The notes beneath the pieces are model-generated. The model was not told the DNA's origin, made no database searches, and saw nothing but the letters and a program-made list of their open reading frames with translations. A DNA stretch of 64,000 nt from Notospermus geniculatus. Lineage: Eukaryota; Nemertea; Pilidiophora; Heteronemertea; Lineidae. The stretch is from positions 42,027 through 106,026 of the forward strand of contig NMRB01000964.1 of NCBI GenBank assembly GCA_002633025.1, in the 5' to 3' direction. A program made the position numbers and the translations under genes. This document shows positions 10,746-20,647 of this stretch, in pieces (position 1 is the first letter of the stretch; each line of letters begins with the position of its first letter).

Positions 10746-10870
10746 ACAGTCGTCTAGAATTTTGCAAATTTTCGGCCTTGACAAGGGCCTTCTTCAGGCA
10801 TAATCACTTGCTTGAAGAAGGCCCTTGTCAGGGCCGAAAATTTGCAAAACTAGACGACTGTCTTTATATT
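10746..10870. repeat. fold-back element of the GTCGTCT family
   Basis: AGTCGTCTAGAATTTTGCAA at 10748 is mirrored by TTGCAAAACTAGACGACT near 10845-10862. Inner arms CCTTGACAAGGGCCTTCTTC / GAAGAAGGCCCTTGTCAGG also pair. Same family as 3430-3500, 17497-17603 and 25031-25095. Confidence 0.7.
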
Positions 10871-11010
10871 TGATTGGCTTATTCACCCCGGAACTCGATA
10901 CTTTTGTCGTAAATGAAATGCAACAAAAAAAGCAACACAATCATCTATTATATCTGTACGTACTACATGCACATGTACATGCTGACGACACACCGTATTT
11001 TTGCACCAAA

Positions 11011-11714
11011 GGCCGAGTTCGACAGGAACCCGAGGTTCACCTCGGTCGTGTCGAGCCGCACCCGAACTCCATAAATTCCTCGGGCATGTCGGGTAGCTAC
11101 TCTTTTGATCAATCTGGTCCCGCGAGATTTCATTCGAGACTTGAGTTTTGATGAATGAAATCTCTGGAACATTTGGCTGACATCTTGCGTCAATGACGTC
11201 ATCTTGTCGTGCGTGGATGTACGGCACTGGCACAGCATGACGGCATTGTTGCGTCAGTGACGTCATCAACATGTCAGCCAAATATATCAGAATCCGAACG
11301 ACGTCATAACGTCAGGCTCGGGTCTGTTTCAGAGTGTCTTTTGATGTCATATTTGACCTAGTTCGGTAACTCGGGTTGAACCCTCGATGGAATGAGGACC
11401 GAACTCGACACTCACGTGACAGCATGGCGACCAGCAGCAAAAATCGTCGAATTCGCTGGAAAATATGTAAGAAAATCAGTTCGTTCGGCCAACAAACCTC
11501 ATTTATAACTGTTTAGCATGTTTGGCCTAAAAATCTGTAAGGAACTCGAAGAGTACAGGCATGGAACTGACATAACTAGCGGACGCCATGTTTCAACAAC
11601 TCGAGGAACTTGAGTTGCAGTTCGGATGAAACTCCTACTCGACATGCGCACTTCCAATTTGATGTCATGAACATCTACTCTTACTCGGCCCGAGAGTTCC
11701 CGTCGAACTTGGCC
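11011..11714. mobile_element. probable non-autonomous DNA element with GGCCRAGTTCGAC ends
   Basis: GGCCGAGTTCGACAGGAAC (11011-11029) is inverted at 11696-11714 (17 of 19 match). The interior is rich in related GAACTCGACA words and has no coding capacity. Confidence 0.5.
11188..11268. promoter_or_regulatory. two perfect CRE palindromes in a repeated context
   Basis: TGACGTCA occurs at 11194-11201 and 11258-11265, each within GCGTCARTGACGTCATC, 64 bp apart. TTTGGCTGACA to the left and TGTCAGCCAAA to the right form an inverted pair around them. TGACGTCA is the CREB/ATF consensus; function here is unproven because the sites lie inside a repeat. Confidence 0.3.
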
Positions 11715-12924
11715 ATTGAGATCACTCAGGACTTTTCAAAGCACGTGACCCCCTTGTAATTGGTAGGAGATGAGCATCCTTCTGTCTGGGCCAAACGATT
11801 ACAGACCTTGAGGCTTTACATGTATGTACATGCTGTCCGCCTGTCGCCAATTTCACATTGTACATGTACAGCTTCATGTACATGGAGGGCTTCCTAGTTA
11901 TTAGCCCACAGTGATTGTTGTTACCCTATAGATGTGTCATCCGTGACAGACTATTACCGGTTGGAGTTACCTGGAGTTGGAGTACTTTATCATACATGTA
12001 GGCCTGACCAATAGGAGCTGTCAGTGAGTTGACCAATAGGAGTCACTACGGCCCAATTCAATGCGGAAAGCGGACCCATTCATTCTTGATGGCGGCGAGC
12101 ACCAATCAAGTGGATTTTCCTGTGTATTGGTCCGCTAGAACTTCGCTGCCATCTTTTGGCAATACGCGCGGCTGACTGCTCCTATTGCAGTCGTCAGCGT
12201 TCATGCGTCATTCAATGAATGACACTGCAGTATAAACATGTACATGTACATGCACGTGTAAGTTCGTGTTGTGCGCGTAATTCATAACTTTTCTATCGTC
12301 AAAAATGATAATCTTGTTACTGCTGGGACGGATGAGTTTAATTAACGTCTTGATGAATCCATCAATGTTTTAAGACGATAAAGAACAAACCCCGACGAGT
12401 GTATTGCGTTATAATTGTCACGCACCGGGAGAACTAATAAATAGCATGGCAAAAGCTTGCCTGTGGGCGTGTTCAGCGCGGAAATTGCTCTTGGACTAAT
12501 CCACATGACCTCGACACGCCTTGAGCCCTCTTGCATCAGCAATACTAACCATGTCATTGCACTGAATGCTGTATTATAATTCATACTGAAATGCTTACAA
12601 GACCAATGTTGGATGGTCCCCAGAAGTGATCAGCTCCCGTTGGTCAATTTGTAACTTAACAGCTTCTCGCGTCAGGATGAGCATCGCATTGGGACCATTT
12701 CCAAGCAACATTCATTTGACGACCAGTCCAAAAATATGCCCGGAATAATCGAGGCTGAAGGATAATATATCAACGGCATATCAATGGCTGGCTAGGAGGT
12801 TGGGCTAGTTTGGATCGTCAAGTAGGTAGAGCGATGTTGACAGAACACCTCGGTCTGTTCTTACCGAGAAGTTACGGCGTTCGCTGACTCAGGGGTCGAT
12901 CTAGGCGTTTGGGTGAAATTAATT
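11715..12924. other. no gene recognised
   Basis: Contains short GTACAT runs (about 11818-11882 and 12237-12252) and a pair of TGACCAATAGGAG words near 12007 and 12034. No exon seen. Confidence 0.35.
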
Positions 12925-12928
12925 TTAA

Positions 12929-13182
12929 AGCCTCACTGTATTGAATTCAGAAAGTGCTTACATGTACGTCCTCCGACGTTAGTGTAGTGTAAAATGTACT
13001 ATACTCTATCTGAATGCATTAGAGCCCTGCCTGCAGTTTTTTCGTTGTTTGCTGAAAACTAGGTCTTGATTCTTTGAAGTACGTATCAGTCGAGCATTTC
13101 GGGGACCATCACGAGGCTATGAGACCTCTACCTGCACAGTCCTAACACTTTGAAATATCGAAAAATTCAGTACTGTGAGGCT
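12929..13182. mobile_element. TTAA-flanked MITE, AGCCTCAC ends (copy 1)
   Basis: TTAA|AGCCTCACTGTATTGAATT at the left mirrors AATTCAGTACTGTGAGGCT|TTAA at the right. A second copy lies at 23887-24135. TTAA on both sides fits a piggyBac- or Kolobok-type target. Confidence 0.75.
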
Positions 13183-13186
13183 TTAA

Positions 13187-13930
13187 TATTAAAATGTCCA
13201 GCTACTGATTTCAATCTTTCAACTCTCACCGATTCAAAAAGGCAGTTCGTATGAGTTGCCAGCTGAAGCCTAATTCGAGATAAAGCTGATTTTTAACATC
13301 ACCATGGTTACCCTCAGACCAAGGTCACATCCACAAGAGATTATCTTTTTTTACTTTTATTATTCGCTAAAGGTATCCAATACTCCTAAAATCCGAAACG
13401 TATCAGGTTTGTGTACGGTGCCTGGAAGTGCCTGTGGAAAACATGCTAGCGTTTCGTTTTCCTGTATCGGTGCCCAAAGGTCAATTCATCGGCTTGAGCA
13501 TACAGCCTGTGTTTACAAAACATGATGCGGAACTGGAGCTACAGGCGGTTAGACCTTTCCACGGAAAAGCTTAAGTACATGTAATGTCGTTCTTATTTAT
13601 TTAGGGAAAAGCCGAGCTACATGTACATGTACGTAGGCTATTGCGTCGTATTTGGATAGTGATGGCCTAACGTGACTCAGCTCGGTTTTGTTATTTACTG
13701 AAAGCATTGGACAACTTCTTTCTGATACCAACCATTTGTCACAACATTGTACTGACCAACGAAAAATAGGTGCTATTTGTCAGTGAACAAGGACTTTCAG
13801 CACATTGATAGGCAACAATGCTACCGTTGCTGCTCTGAGCTACCTACGTGATACTGATAAAGGAGAGTCATGTAAGAAACGTACCCGAGGGAGAAATTAT
13901 TGAAGTCTTGGCTACTTTTCTTATTTCAAG
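13187..13930. other. no gene recognised
   Basis: Sequence upstream of the possible exon at 13931; includes a GTACATGTAC run near 13620. Confidence 0.3.
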
Positions 13931-14091
13931 GAGCAGGTGGTCCTTATTCGTGGTGTTTGCAAGGGATCTCCTATAAAACCGTCAGCGCTGCCAGCCACCT
14001 CATGAAGAAGTATGTGCAAGAAGACACAATCCGATGCATAGATATAAAGCATCAACACTGTACAGTGGCTTCTGGTCATATTGTTTTGAAG
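13931..14091 (+). CDS. possible internal coding exon (161 bp)
   Basis: A strong acceptor (GGCTACTTTTCTTATTTCAAG|GA) precedes an open frame that ends at a good donor (TTTTGAAG|GTACATT). The frame enters in phase 1 and leaves in phase 0. The peptide includes GPYSWCLQGISYKTVSAASH and HQHCTVASGHIVLK. I do not recognise the family. Splice sites and codon use make this one of the better exon candidates. Its neighbours could be further exons in unsequenced or unrecognised positions. Confidence 0.4.
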
Positions 14092-14149
14092 GTACATTCG
14101 GTCCAGAAAAATGCTAAAGAATGATGCTTCGTGCTACATGTACTTATGC

Positions 14150-14470
14150 AATGCTTGCCCTCCCCCGCATCACTGTGTGATCGAGCTAGCTTTTTTTCAT
14201 TGGGGGAGGGGGCATTCGAAGCAGATGAGCTCAACAGACGTGGGTTCGCTCTCCGGCGCCTAAGCGGCCGGTTTGTCTGGGGGACCTCCCCCAGAAAAAT
14301 TTTGAAAATTAAAAGTTTTAAGATGCGATTTGAGGTCAAGTTCCTGCAGTCTGAGACACGAACAATAATGATCTTTTATCCCATTTGACTTTGCTGAAAA
14401 ATTGTTTTTGCACAACTTGCCTGGGGGGNGGGCATTGCCCCGCCCTTGTCCCTATGCTAGCTACGGGCCT
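14150..14470 (-). repeat. repeat with a GGGCNCGTAGCTAG end (minus orientation)
   Basis: On the minus strand it begins GGCCCGTAGCTAGCATAGGG, followed by GGGCAATGCCC and a TTTTTCTGGGGGAGGTCCCC word. The same order of words recurs on the plus strand at 17299-17500. One N at 14429 lies in the G run. Confidence 0.55.
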
Positions 14471-15685
14471 GATCGTATCAAGGGTGTAGGTCTGGAGATA
14501 TGCTCATAGTCTTATTCACGATGGTGGCGTATGGGATTCTCCTCGTAGCCTACACCGATGGAATCTCAACAGTAGTTCATCAAGAGCAGTTCATTTGTCA
14601 TGTTTGTTAATGCCTTGAATATCACCAGCTCCGAGTTGAAATTGACCGATCGTAGGAGTTACGGCAGCGAGACATTTGAAGGCTGATTGCACAGTGATGC
14701 GTGAGGAGCGACCATTAGCTAACTACCCTAATGGCAGATTTGCCGTGCATAAACCAGCAAACTAATTGGCATTATAACAATTTTACTCAAAATTAAAGCA
14801 GCAGCCGAAGCGACCATTTATCTTATTTGTCAATAAAAATATTGCAATCTTACACTCGAGCACTGATCTGTTGGAGCACGGTGTGTGGCTACGGGGCAGT
14901 GTTCTGTTAATGGTGTGGTAACATGATGATGCTGGCTCTGATAGAGTCTGAAGCACCATGGGTTGATGTTTTCTGTCTAGAAGCCATCAACATGCAGGAA
15001 TGGGGACCCTAGCCTACTGCCTCAATAGGTGTCACTAGTGGTTAAAACTATTGAAATGAAACTGACATTCCGGTCCTGATCAATTTCCTACACAAAAGGC
15101 GTCCATTGTATGTATAGGACCGGGTTTCGGTGTGCTGCCCTCTATCGTAGCTAGGATCTCCATTGGAATAGCCGACATATATTGATTTGAGGACGTCGAT
15201 TTCGAGTGCTTAAGGGACTGGGCGTTGCAGAACGGAAATGTCCCAACATTTCTGGTTCCGACGAGATTACAATGGCTGCTTATTCTCAACACTTCCCATG
15301 TCGAACAAGTCCGAAGACTTTCACTTTCGGATAGGTAAAAAATCATTGATCGTTGGCTATCCTAGTTGGCCAAACAAGGCAAGGAAAATAATCATGACGT
15401 ACACTCGTTATCTTCGCTAATTTGTTGGTGTCGATTAAGGAAACTATTCACACAAGGTCTCCATTAGATACAATGGTCTGTCGCATTATCTTACTGACAC
15501 AGCATGTGTAAATAGGCACTAGGATATTGGGAGAAAAAAGCAACAAAGTCAGTTTACGTAATATGACGCAACCGTGTACTATATATATGTGCACTTAGTT
15601 ATATGCCGCTGACTTCGTCAAAAGGGAGGTAAATATGACGGCAAAGGATTACAGAGAATGCATCTTTGGGATTTGTTCCGCTGGT
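14471..15685. other. no firm gene
   Basis: Two overlapping frames near 15080-15420 on opposite strands are mildly coding-like, but neither has both splice sites or a recognisable domain. Confidence 0.25.
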
Positions 15686-15810
15686 TCAGATTTCATGGCA
15701 GTGATCCGCGATCTTTAAAGATGCCTTTTGAAAGCGATGCTGCATCGGCGCCATGTTGAGCTGTTGCTGTGTAATTGCTCTTAGTGACGTTTCTCTAAAA
15801 TGGTCGCCAA
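15686..15810 (-). CDS. possible 3' coding exon, minus strand
   Basis: Very good acceptor on the minus strand (TTTTTATCTGTCTTGGTTTG then TTCGCAG) immediately before 15810; the open frame continues to a stop at 15686. The peptide is about 41 aa, amphipathic, including GDHFRETSLRAITQQQLN. If the splice site is not used, the frame extends upstream through a hydrophobic stretch (MSLIPIFICLGLFAV) to an ATG at 15868. Unidentified. Confidence 0.3.
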
Positions 15811-15868
15811 CTGCGAACAAACCAAGACAGATAAAAATCGGAATGAGTGACATAATTGGAGAAGCCAT

Positions 15869-16197
15869 ACCCGTTTTTGTGAAACCAAAGGCTCTGTTTG
15901 TAAAATGAGACTTTCGTTTTACAAAAACGAGAGAGCGTAATCTTAGAACATCCCTGATTGACAGGGTCGTAGAGATTTGGAAAAAAACATTTGTATCGCT
16001 GTAATGAATTCTACAAGAGTAGTTTATCCGATTGTCATATGATCACAACGTCACGATGACATAAATTATCAAGATGAACTTGCTGGTCTATTTTCAGCTT
16101 TTCCGATCGCCTTCAAATTAGCCTCTTTTTTGCAACTTTCAAATGCTTGAGTAGGACTGGAAGTGGTACTTCAAAATTCATATAGTAGAAAATAAAA
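15869..16197. other. no gene recognised
   Basis: Nothing supportable beyond a small imperfect palindrome near 15900. Confidence 0.35.
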
Positions 16198-16929
16198 TGT
16201 GACCCAATCTGGGAAAACCAGGCACAGGTCTCCCAGGAGGAAGTGGTTAATGGTTACAGCAATGGTTACCCCACAAAGGCTGAATATAGCCGTGGTTACA
16301 CTACATAAAATCCCCGTTTTTTTTGTGGTCACATCTATGAATTGCCGGTGTAGCAGTAAAACGTGTCCCCCTGTAAAAAGTGTCCACTCCTATTGTTGAA
16401 TGACAGAATAAGCGGCATGCGTATAGAAACCAATTGTCAGAGATTAGAATGTAACAATAGGATCTTTTGTTCCCCGGACAGTTTTTCCTAGGACATTCTT
16501 TCCCTTCACACCTGGCTTCAAGAAACCCGTGTCTGAAAAACACGGGTTTATGAGACACCGTGCATTTCGAAATCCCCTCGTTTTCGCTAGTTCTTAGCAC
16601 GGCTACAGATGGCGCAACCATTAAGTGACGTCGTTTTCGCGCCTCCAACAATGTGTGCCAATACAGAAATGACCGAAGAATTAGTACATGCAGCGCCCCT
16701 GTCGCCAGGCTACTTAACTACAATGTAGCAGTGTGACCTCTCGCCGGGCTTTTCGTACACACGGATTTGACACGGGTCTGGAAAAACAAGGGTATTTTCG
16801 ACAGGTGTAACCGTAGCTATTAATTCAGCTGTTACAGTAACAACGATAGGCCATTCTTCAACAACAGAGTAGTCAAGGGCTTTGTCACATGCTGACGACT
16901 TGTGCCTAGTTTTCCCAGACTGGGTCACA
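16198..16929. mobile_element. DNA element with TGTGACCCARTCTGGGAAAA ends, carrying a nested element
   Basis: TGTGACCCAATCTGGGAAAA at 16198 is inverted at the right end (TTTTCCCAGACTGGGTCACA, ending 16929), and the arm continues with CCAGGCACAGGTC. Inside, 16286-16820 is a copy of the ATAGCCGTGGTTACAC element also seen at 47403-47782. Confidence 0.75.
16286..16820. mobile_element. ATAGCCGTGGTTACAC element (nested, rearranged copy)
   Basis: Left end ATAGCCGTGGTTACACTACA; right end GGTGTAACCGTAGCTAT. The interior has inverted ACCCGTGT words (GAAACCCGTGTCTGAAAAAC) shared with the copies at 47403-47782 and 58648-59026. Confidence 0.6.
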
Positions 16930-17298
16930 AATATCAACTTGGTTGAGCCGTCCTTGTTCTATCACAATCAGAATCCCAGAACTGCTCACTTAAGAAATTA
17001 CATTATTATTGATCAAAAACGAAATTTGATTACAGAAAAACCCACACAACAAGTATATGGATTACAAACAAAGTAGATTAATTAGCAAAAAGATGAAGCG
17101 ACATTAGATACGATAATTAAATGCAAATGATTTCGTCAGAAAAATGGATCTGATAATCACTAGAATGGCCATGGGATATGCAGATGAAGCAAATTCGTTA
17201 GATTATTTTTTGATACACAAACAGGCTTATGAATAACATGGCATTTATAGTGAACTTCACGGTACGGTATTATGAAGAGAGAGGGGTTGGTGGAACTC
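16930..17298. other. no gene recognised
   Basis: AT-rich; nothing seen. Confidence 0.4.
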
Positions 17299-17603
17299 AG
17301 GGGCGTAGCTAGCAGAGGGGCAGGGGCAAATGCCCCCAGAGCAAAAGTGACCAAACAAATGTTTGCTCTAAAAGGTCATTTCCCCTCTTCAAGCCAAGTT
17401 ATTGTCAGATGTGGGGAAAATGAATCTGAGAGGATGCAGATTTTCGATTTTTTTTCTGGGGGACAACCCCCAGGCCCGCTTCGCTTCCTCACTCGCCAGG
17501 CACTTTCTAGTTGGGTGATTCACTTCTGGGATCTCTACTCGAAAGTGCCTGAGGAAGACCCAGTTGGGGTAGAAAATTTGCGAAATTCAGAGACGACTTT
17601 GTG
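17299..17603 (+). repeat. GGGGCGTAGCTAG repeat followed by a GTCGTCT-family half
   Basis: Begins CAGGGGCGTAGCTAGCAGAG, with GGGGCAAATGCCCCC and TTTTTTTCTGGGGGACAACC. From 17497 it continues with an inverted pair (CACTTTCTAG / CTCGAAAGTGCC) and the GAAATTCAGAGACGAC end of the fold-back family. The open frame across it is a repeat frame. Confidence 0.55.
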
Positions 17604-18343
17604 TCAAATTCGGTGTGACCTTGTAAAAAGAAATGAAATTCATTTCATCAATTTCTTTTTATCGTACGAAAAATCACAGGGCTGAAACTGCACGTTTTTT
17701 AAAATCACGGCAGTTTGTGGCTGAAGGGTAGTTATGTAACAATCTGTCCACCTATTCTATTCTTAAAATGGCAAAGGTTTTTTAAAGATTAACAGAAAAG
17801 AATAATAATCTTTCCATGCAAGGTTTTCCCCGCAGGAGGGTTAAAAATCAAAGCGGATTTCCGCGTCGATGATTGATGGAAATAATGTCATGTCCTCACA
17901 GCTGTCATTGTTAACAAGAGAAGCAATGATTGGATAAAACAGAACCATTATCAACTCGGAAAATACATGTGTACTATTTATTTGGGGCAAAACTACCATT
18001 CGATTATGTAAATGACCCCCCGCCCACCGACACTGACCTCTTGCGAAAAATTTGGGATCGTTGCTAAGACCGATCGCAGAGGGTAGCAACAGTACCTCAC
18101 CAACCCTTGACTAGAGATTAGTGATGACATGAAACCGCCGGAAGAGAGAAATCTTATCTCTCTGTAGGATTCGCCGTGAGTGACAAAATGGCGTAATTGG
18201 TTGAGCGACTACTACTGGGAAGACAACAGAGTACGCAAACTAAACCACGTGGAAAAAAGGCAAAAAAAGTGTCTACTCACGTTCAATGACTATCATAATA
18301 CAGCAGACAAGTGCGGCCGGCGAAATAAGCGATACATACATTC
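17604..18343. other. no gene recognised
   Basis: Nothing supportable. Confidence 0.35.
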
Positions 18344-18490
18344 CTAGAAGCCGCACTCGCCATACGATGTGTCCATCTTGAATGCACAAGCCAGAATAAC
18401 TAGTTGAAGCTTGAGGACGCGTGCCTTAGCAGCAGTACCGGCGAATACATTAGCCACGGCTGATAACGCTTCGAGTAAGACGGTATCCAT
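18344..18490 (-). CDS. possible terminal coding exon, minus strand
   Basis: Acceptor AAATATTTATATATCAG on the minus strand, then an open frame of 48 codons to TAG at 18344. The peptide has a hydrophobic segment (TVLLEALSAVANVFAGTAAK) and LQLVILACAF. It joins in phase 0 to the exon at 18550-18783 across a 59-bp intron-like gap (GTTAAG...ATCAG). A membrane protein is likely; family not recognised. Confidence 0.4.
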   Translation of the reverse strand: MDTVLLEALSAVANVFAGTAAKARVLKLQLVILACAFKMDTSYGECGF

Positions 18491-18549
18491 CTGATATATA
18501 AATATTTTCCTCCCGGTGGAGCAAGTCGCGCATTCACTGACCACTTAAC

Positions 18550-18783
18550 TGATGCTACTGCCTTCAATAGGAAGGTATTGATTACAGCACCTAAAAAGAA
18601 ACTGTAACACGATTTGCAGAAATCTATAAACCTATGTATCGGCAATGTCGAATGGTTAACTGTTATATTTTTTAAAAGCCTTTGTACACGAGGTATATCG
18701 TATTCAGCTAGTCGCTGCATAGTGTTAGCTAATTCAATGAAACCGCTGTACCCAAGTGAAATATTAATTAATGATTCCAGACT
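18550..18783 (-). CDS. possible internal coding exon, minus strand
   Basis: Acceptor-like CACTTGTAG precedes 18783, and an in-frame stop lies just upstream, so coding would begin at the exon boundary. The frame is open to a GTTAAG donor near 18549. Peptide words include GYSGFIELANTMQRLAEYD and CYSFFLGAVINTFLLKAV (hydrophobic). With 18344-18490 it gives a roughly 125-residue C-terminal part of a probable multi-pass membrane protein. A gustatory-receptor-like protein was considered, but the family hallmark motif is not visible. Confidence 0.4.
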
Positions 18784-18922
18784 CTACAAGTGTATGCTTT
18801 CTTCTCTTCTGTTCCAATATGCATAAAGCTTTTATAGTACTTCATTAAACCAATTGATTGATCAGGGGCTGGTTTCGTTTTCCTTTCAACGTCTGTATCG
18901 TGGTGTTTCTTTTTGCTTGTAG

Positions 18923-19043
18923 AGACCTGGCTCGATTAAAGGAAATATTTAAAGTAGCCAAACGGCTGGGTCTGGCCAATTCCATCAAGTACATGTATAA
19001 CCACTTGCATTACAGACGGCGAGTCGAATTAGCTTTAGTGTGA
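18923..19043 (+). CDS. possible 3' terminal coding exon
   Basis: Strong acceptor (GTGTTTCTTTTTGCTTGTAG) before 18923. The open frame encodes about 40 residues (DLARLKEIFKVAKRLGLANS, then a basic tail) and ends at TGA 19041-19043. AATAAA overlaps the stop (19043-19048), fitting a last exon, though unusually close. The minus-strand exon pair at 18344-18783 lies nearby in the opposite orientation, so one of the two predictions may be wrong or the genes interleave. Confidence 0.35.
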
Positions 19044-19119
19044 ATAAATAAGTAGTTAACCCTTCAGAACTGACGTTGATGATGGCATTCATAATATTGC
19101 TTGGAATTTGATAACCATA

Positions 19120-19273
19120 GAGCCATGTCGTAAACAGTGACAAGCGATAAACGTTACCTTTACGACAACGTTAATTTTTGTACCGAAAATGCATAATAAT
19201 AATCTGGTGAATGTGCGGTATGAAAAATAACGTTCGTAAAGTTGGCGTTTATCGTTTGATTTCTTAAACTCCC
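19120..19273. mobile_element. degraded MITE related to 33266-33414
   Basis: Shares GTACCGAAAATGCA, AATCTGGTGAATGTG and TTTATCGTTTGATTTC with the copy at 33266-33414. The right end CTCCC|TA is preserved; the left end is eroded. Confidence 0.6.
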
Positions 19274-19333
19274 TATCGTTTAAATCGTATATACCCATTT
19301 TAGGAAATAGCCTCCAAATACAGAATTAGTGTA

Positions 19334-20260
19334 GGGGGCTGGGGGGCCATTCCACACCCGGGGTAATTCCACCCCCTTCACACCAATTGTCACCTCTACC
19401 CTCTGTTTTTGGACAGAGGAACTAATTATCACTGCCTTTGTCTTAAGTAAGGTCTCCTCCGATTTGCTAATAAGAATCATCCCTCTGCTGTAACCAGTAG
19501 CCAAGCAAGGGCTTGATGAACAAAGGAATAAAAAAATGTACCCCTGAAAGTGGACCACCTGGACTTCTAAACTGCTAAGTATACTTCATATTACACGAAA
19601 GACAAGGGCCACACATGTTTTCAGTATTCTAGCAGATGCCTAACAGTGCAATCAGGTGCCATATCTAGACTCATACATGTTACGTGGGGCAGGAGGAGTA
19701 TGTAAACACAATCATGTGCTCGAGGCTATTCCACCCCCCAGGGGGTGGAATAGCCCCCCAAGTACAAAGTCTTCGGGAAAACTATTTTAAATTAGTAGTT
19801 AAGCATATATTATGATAAAGATGGTTATGCCAAACCTGAGTTTCTGATCAGAGAGTAAGTTCCACTACACCCATAGGGCGTGGAATAGCCCCAATGGCAT
19901 ATTTACAGAAATCTGTTGCCTAATGCCCCTTTGTCAGGTTGAAAGGATGTTTTATTCAAGTAGCAAACTGTAGCCAGTAAAAATAAAGAATGCATGCGAA
20001 TTTTGAACAGTAATAGCCTCTTTTATACATTTTTTGCACAGGGGTGGAATAGCCCCAGATCACTCGCCCGCACCCAAAGGGCTTTTAATCTAATTAGTGC
20101 CAAAAATACCTACAATATCACTTATGTTGAATGTTCCTATATCACTTTACGGGTATATATTAACATTTAATCGTGGCAGAAAGTTGTTTTGCTAACTATC
20201 CATGCATAGGAGTAATTTTGATTTGTATGAAGTAGGGTGTGGAATGGCCCCCCAGCCCCC
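19334..20260. mobile_element. 927-bp TA-flanked element with repeated GTGGAATAGCCCC motifs
   Basis: Ends GGGGGCTGGGGGGCCATTCC and GGAATGGCCCCCCAGCCCCC are inverted, with TA outside each. The interior carries several forms of the motif: CTATTCCACCCCCC / GGGGGTGGAATAGCCCCCC (a local palindrome near 19730-19760), GGCGTGGAATAGCCCC near 19876, and GGGGTGGAATAGCCCC near 20041. No transposase frame. TA duplication suggests a Tc1/mariner-type mechanism. Confidence 0.75.
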
Positions 20261-20314
20261 TACCTTGGCAAGAGGGAGTCCCAAATACCTTGGGACGATG
20301 AAAATCACTGGACA

Positions 20315-20647
20315 CACTGTTAGAAATTATTAATTTTACAGTAGTAATTTTGCAGTAATTTTACAGAAAGTGCCTGCAGCAGAGTCCCCAGCACTTTCTG
20401 TAAATTTACATAATTTTTTAATGGTATGATTCATGTTTTCCTGTATTGGTTGGACTCCATTGGACATCCCATTATGATGCCTTCTGAGAGCAGTATGAAA
20501 ATATAATTTGGTCAGCCTCCAGTCAAGTCTCTGTTAACATTTATGTAAGTCTGTAGTTTTACAGATCACTCTGTAATTTTACAGATCCAGTGCTGGGGAC
20601 TCTGCTGCACAGATTTTCTGTAAAATCTTCTGTTATTTCTAACAGTG
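20315..20647. mobile_element. MITE with CACTGTTAGAAAT ends
   Basis: CACTGTTAGAAAT at 20315 mirrors ATTTCTAACAGTG at 20647. Subterminal TTTTACAG / CTGTAAAAT words and a mirrored GCAGAGTCCCCAGCACT / AGTGCTGGGGACTCTGC pair lie inside. No coding capacity. Confidence 0.8.

Noticed and set aside
10746-10870. Hammerhead-ribozyme-like core (GAAGAAG...CGAAA) in the fold-back
   Set aside because: The conserved CTGATGA box is not matched (GAAGAAG instead) and no third stem with a cleavage triplet could be drawn by eye.
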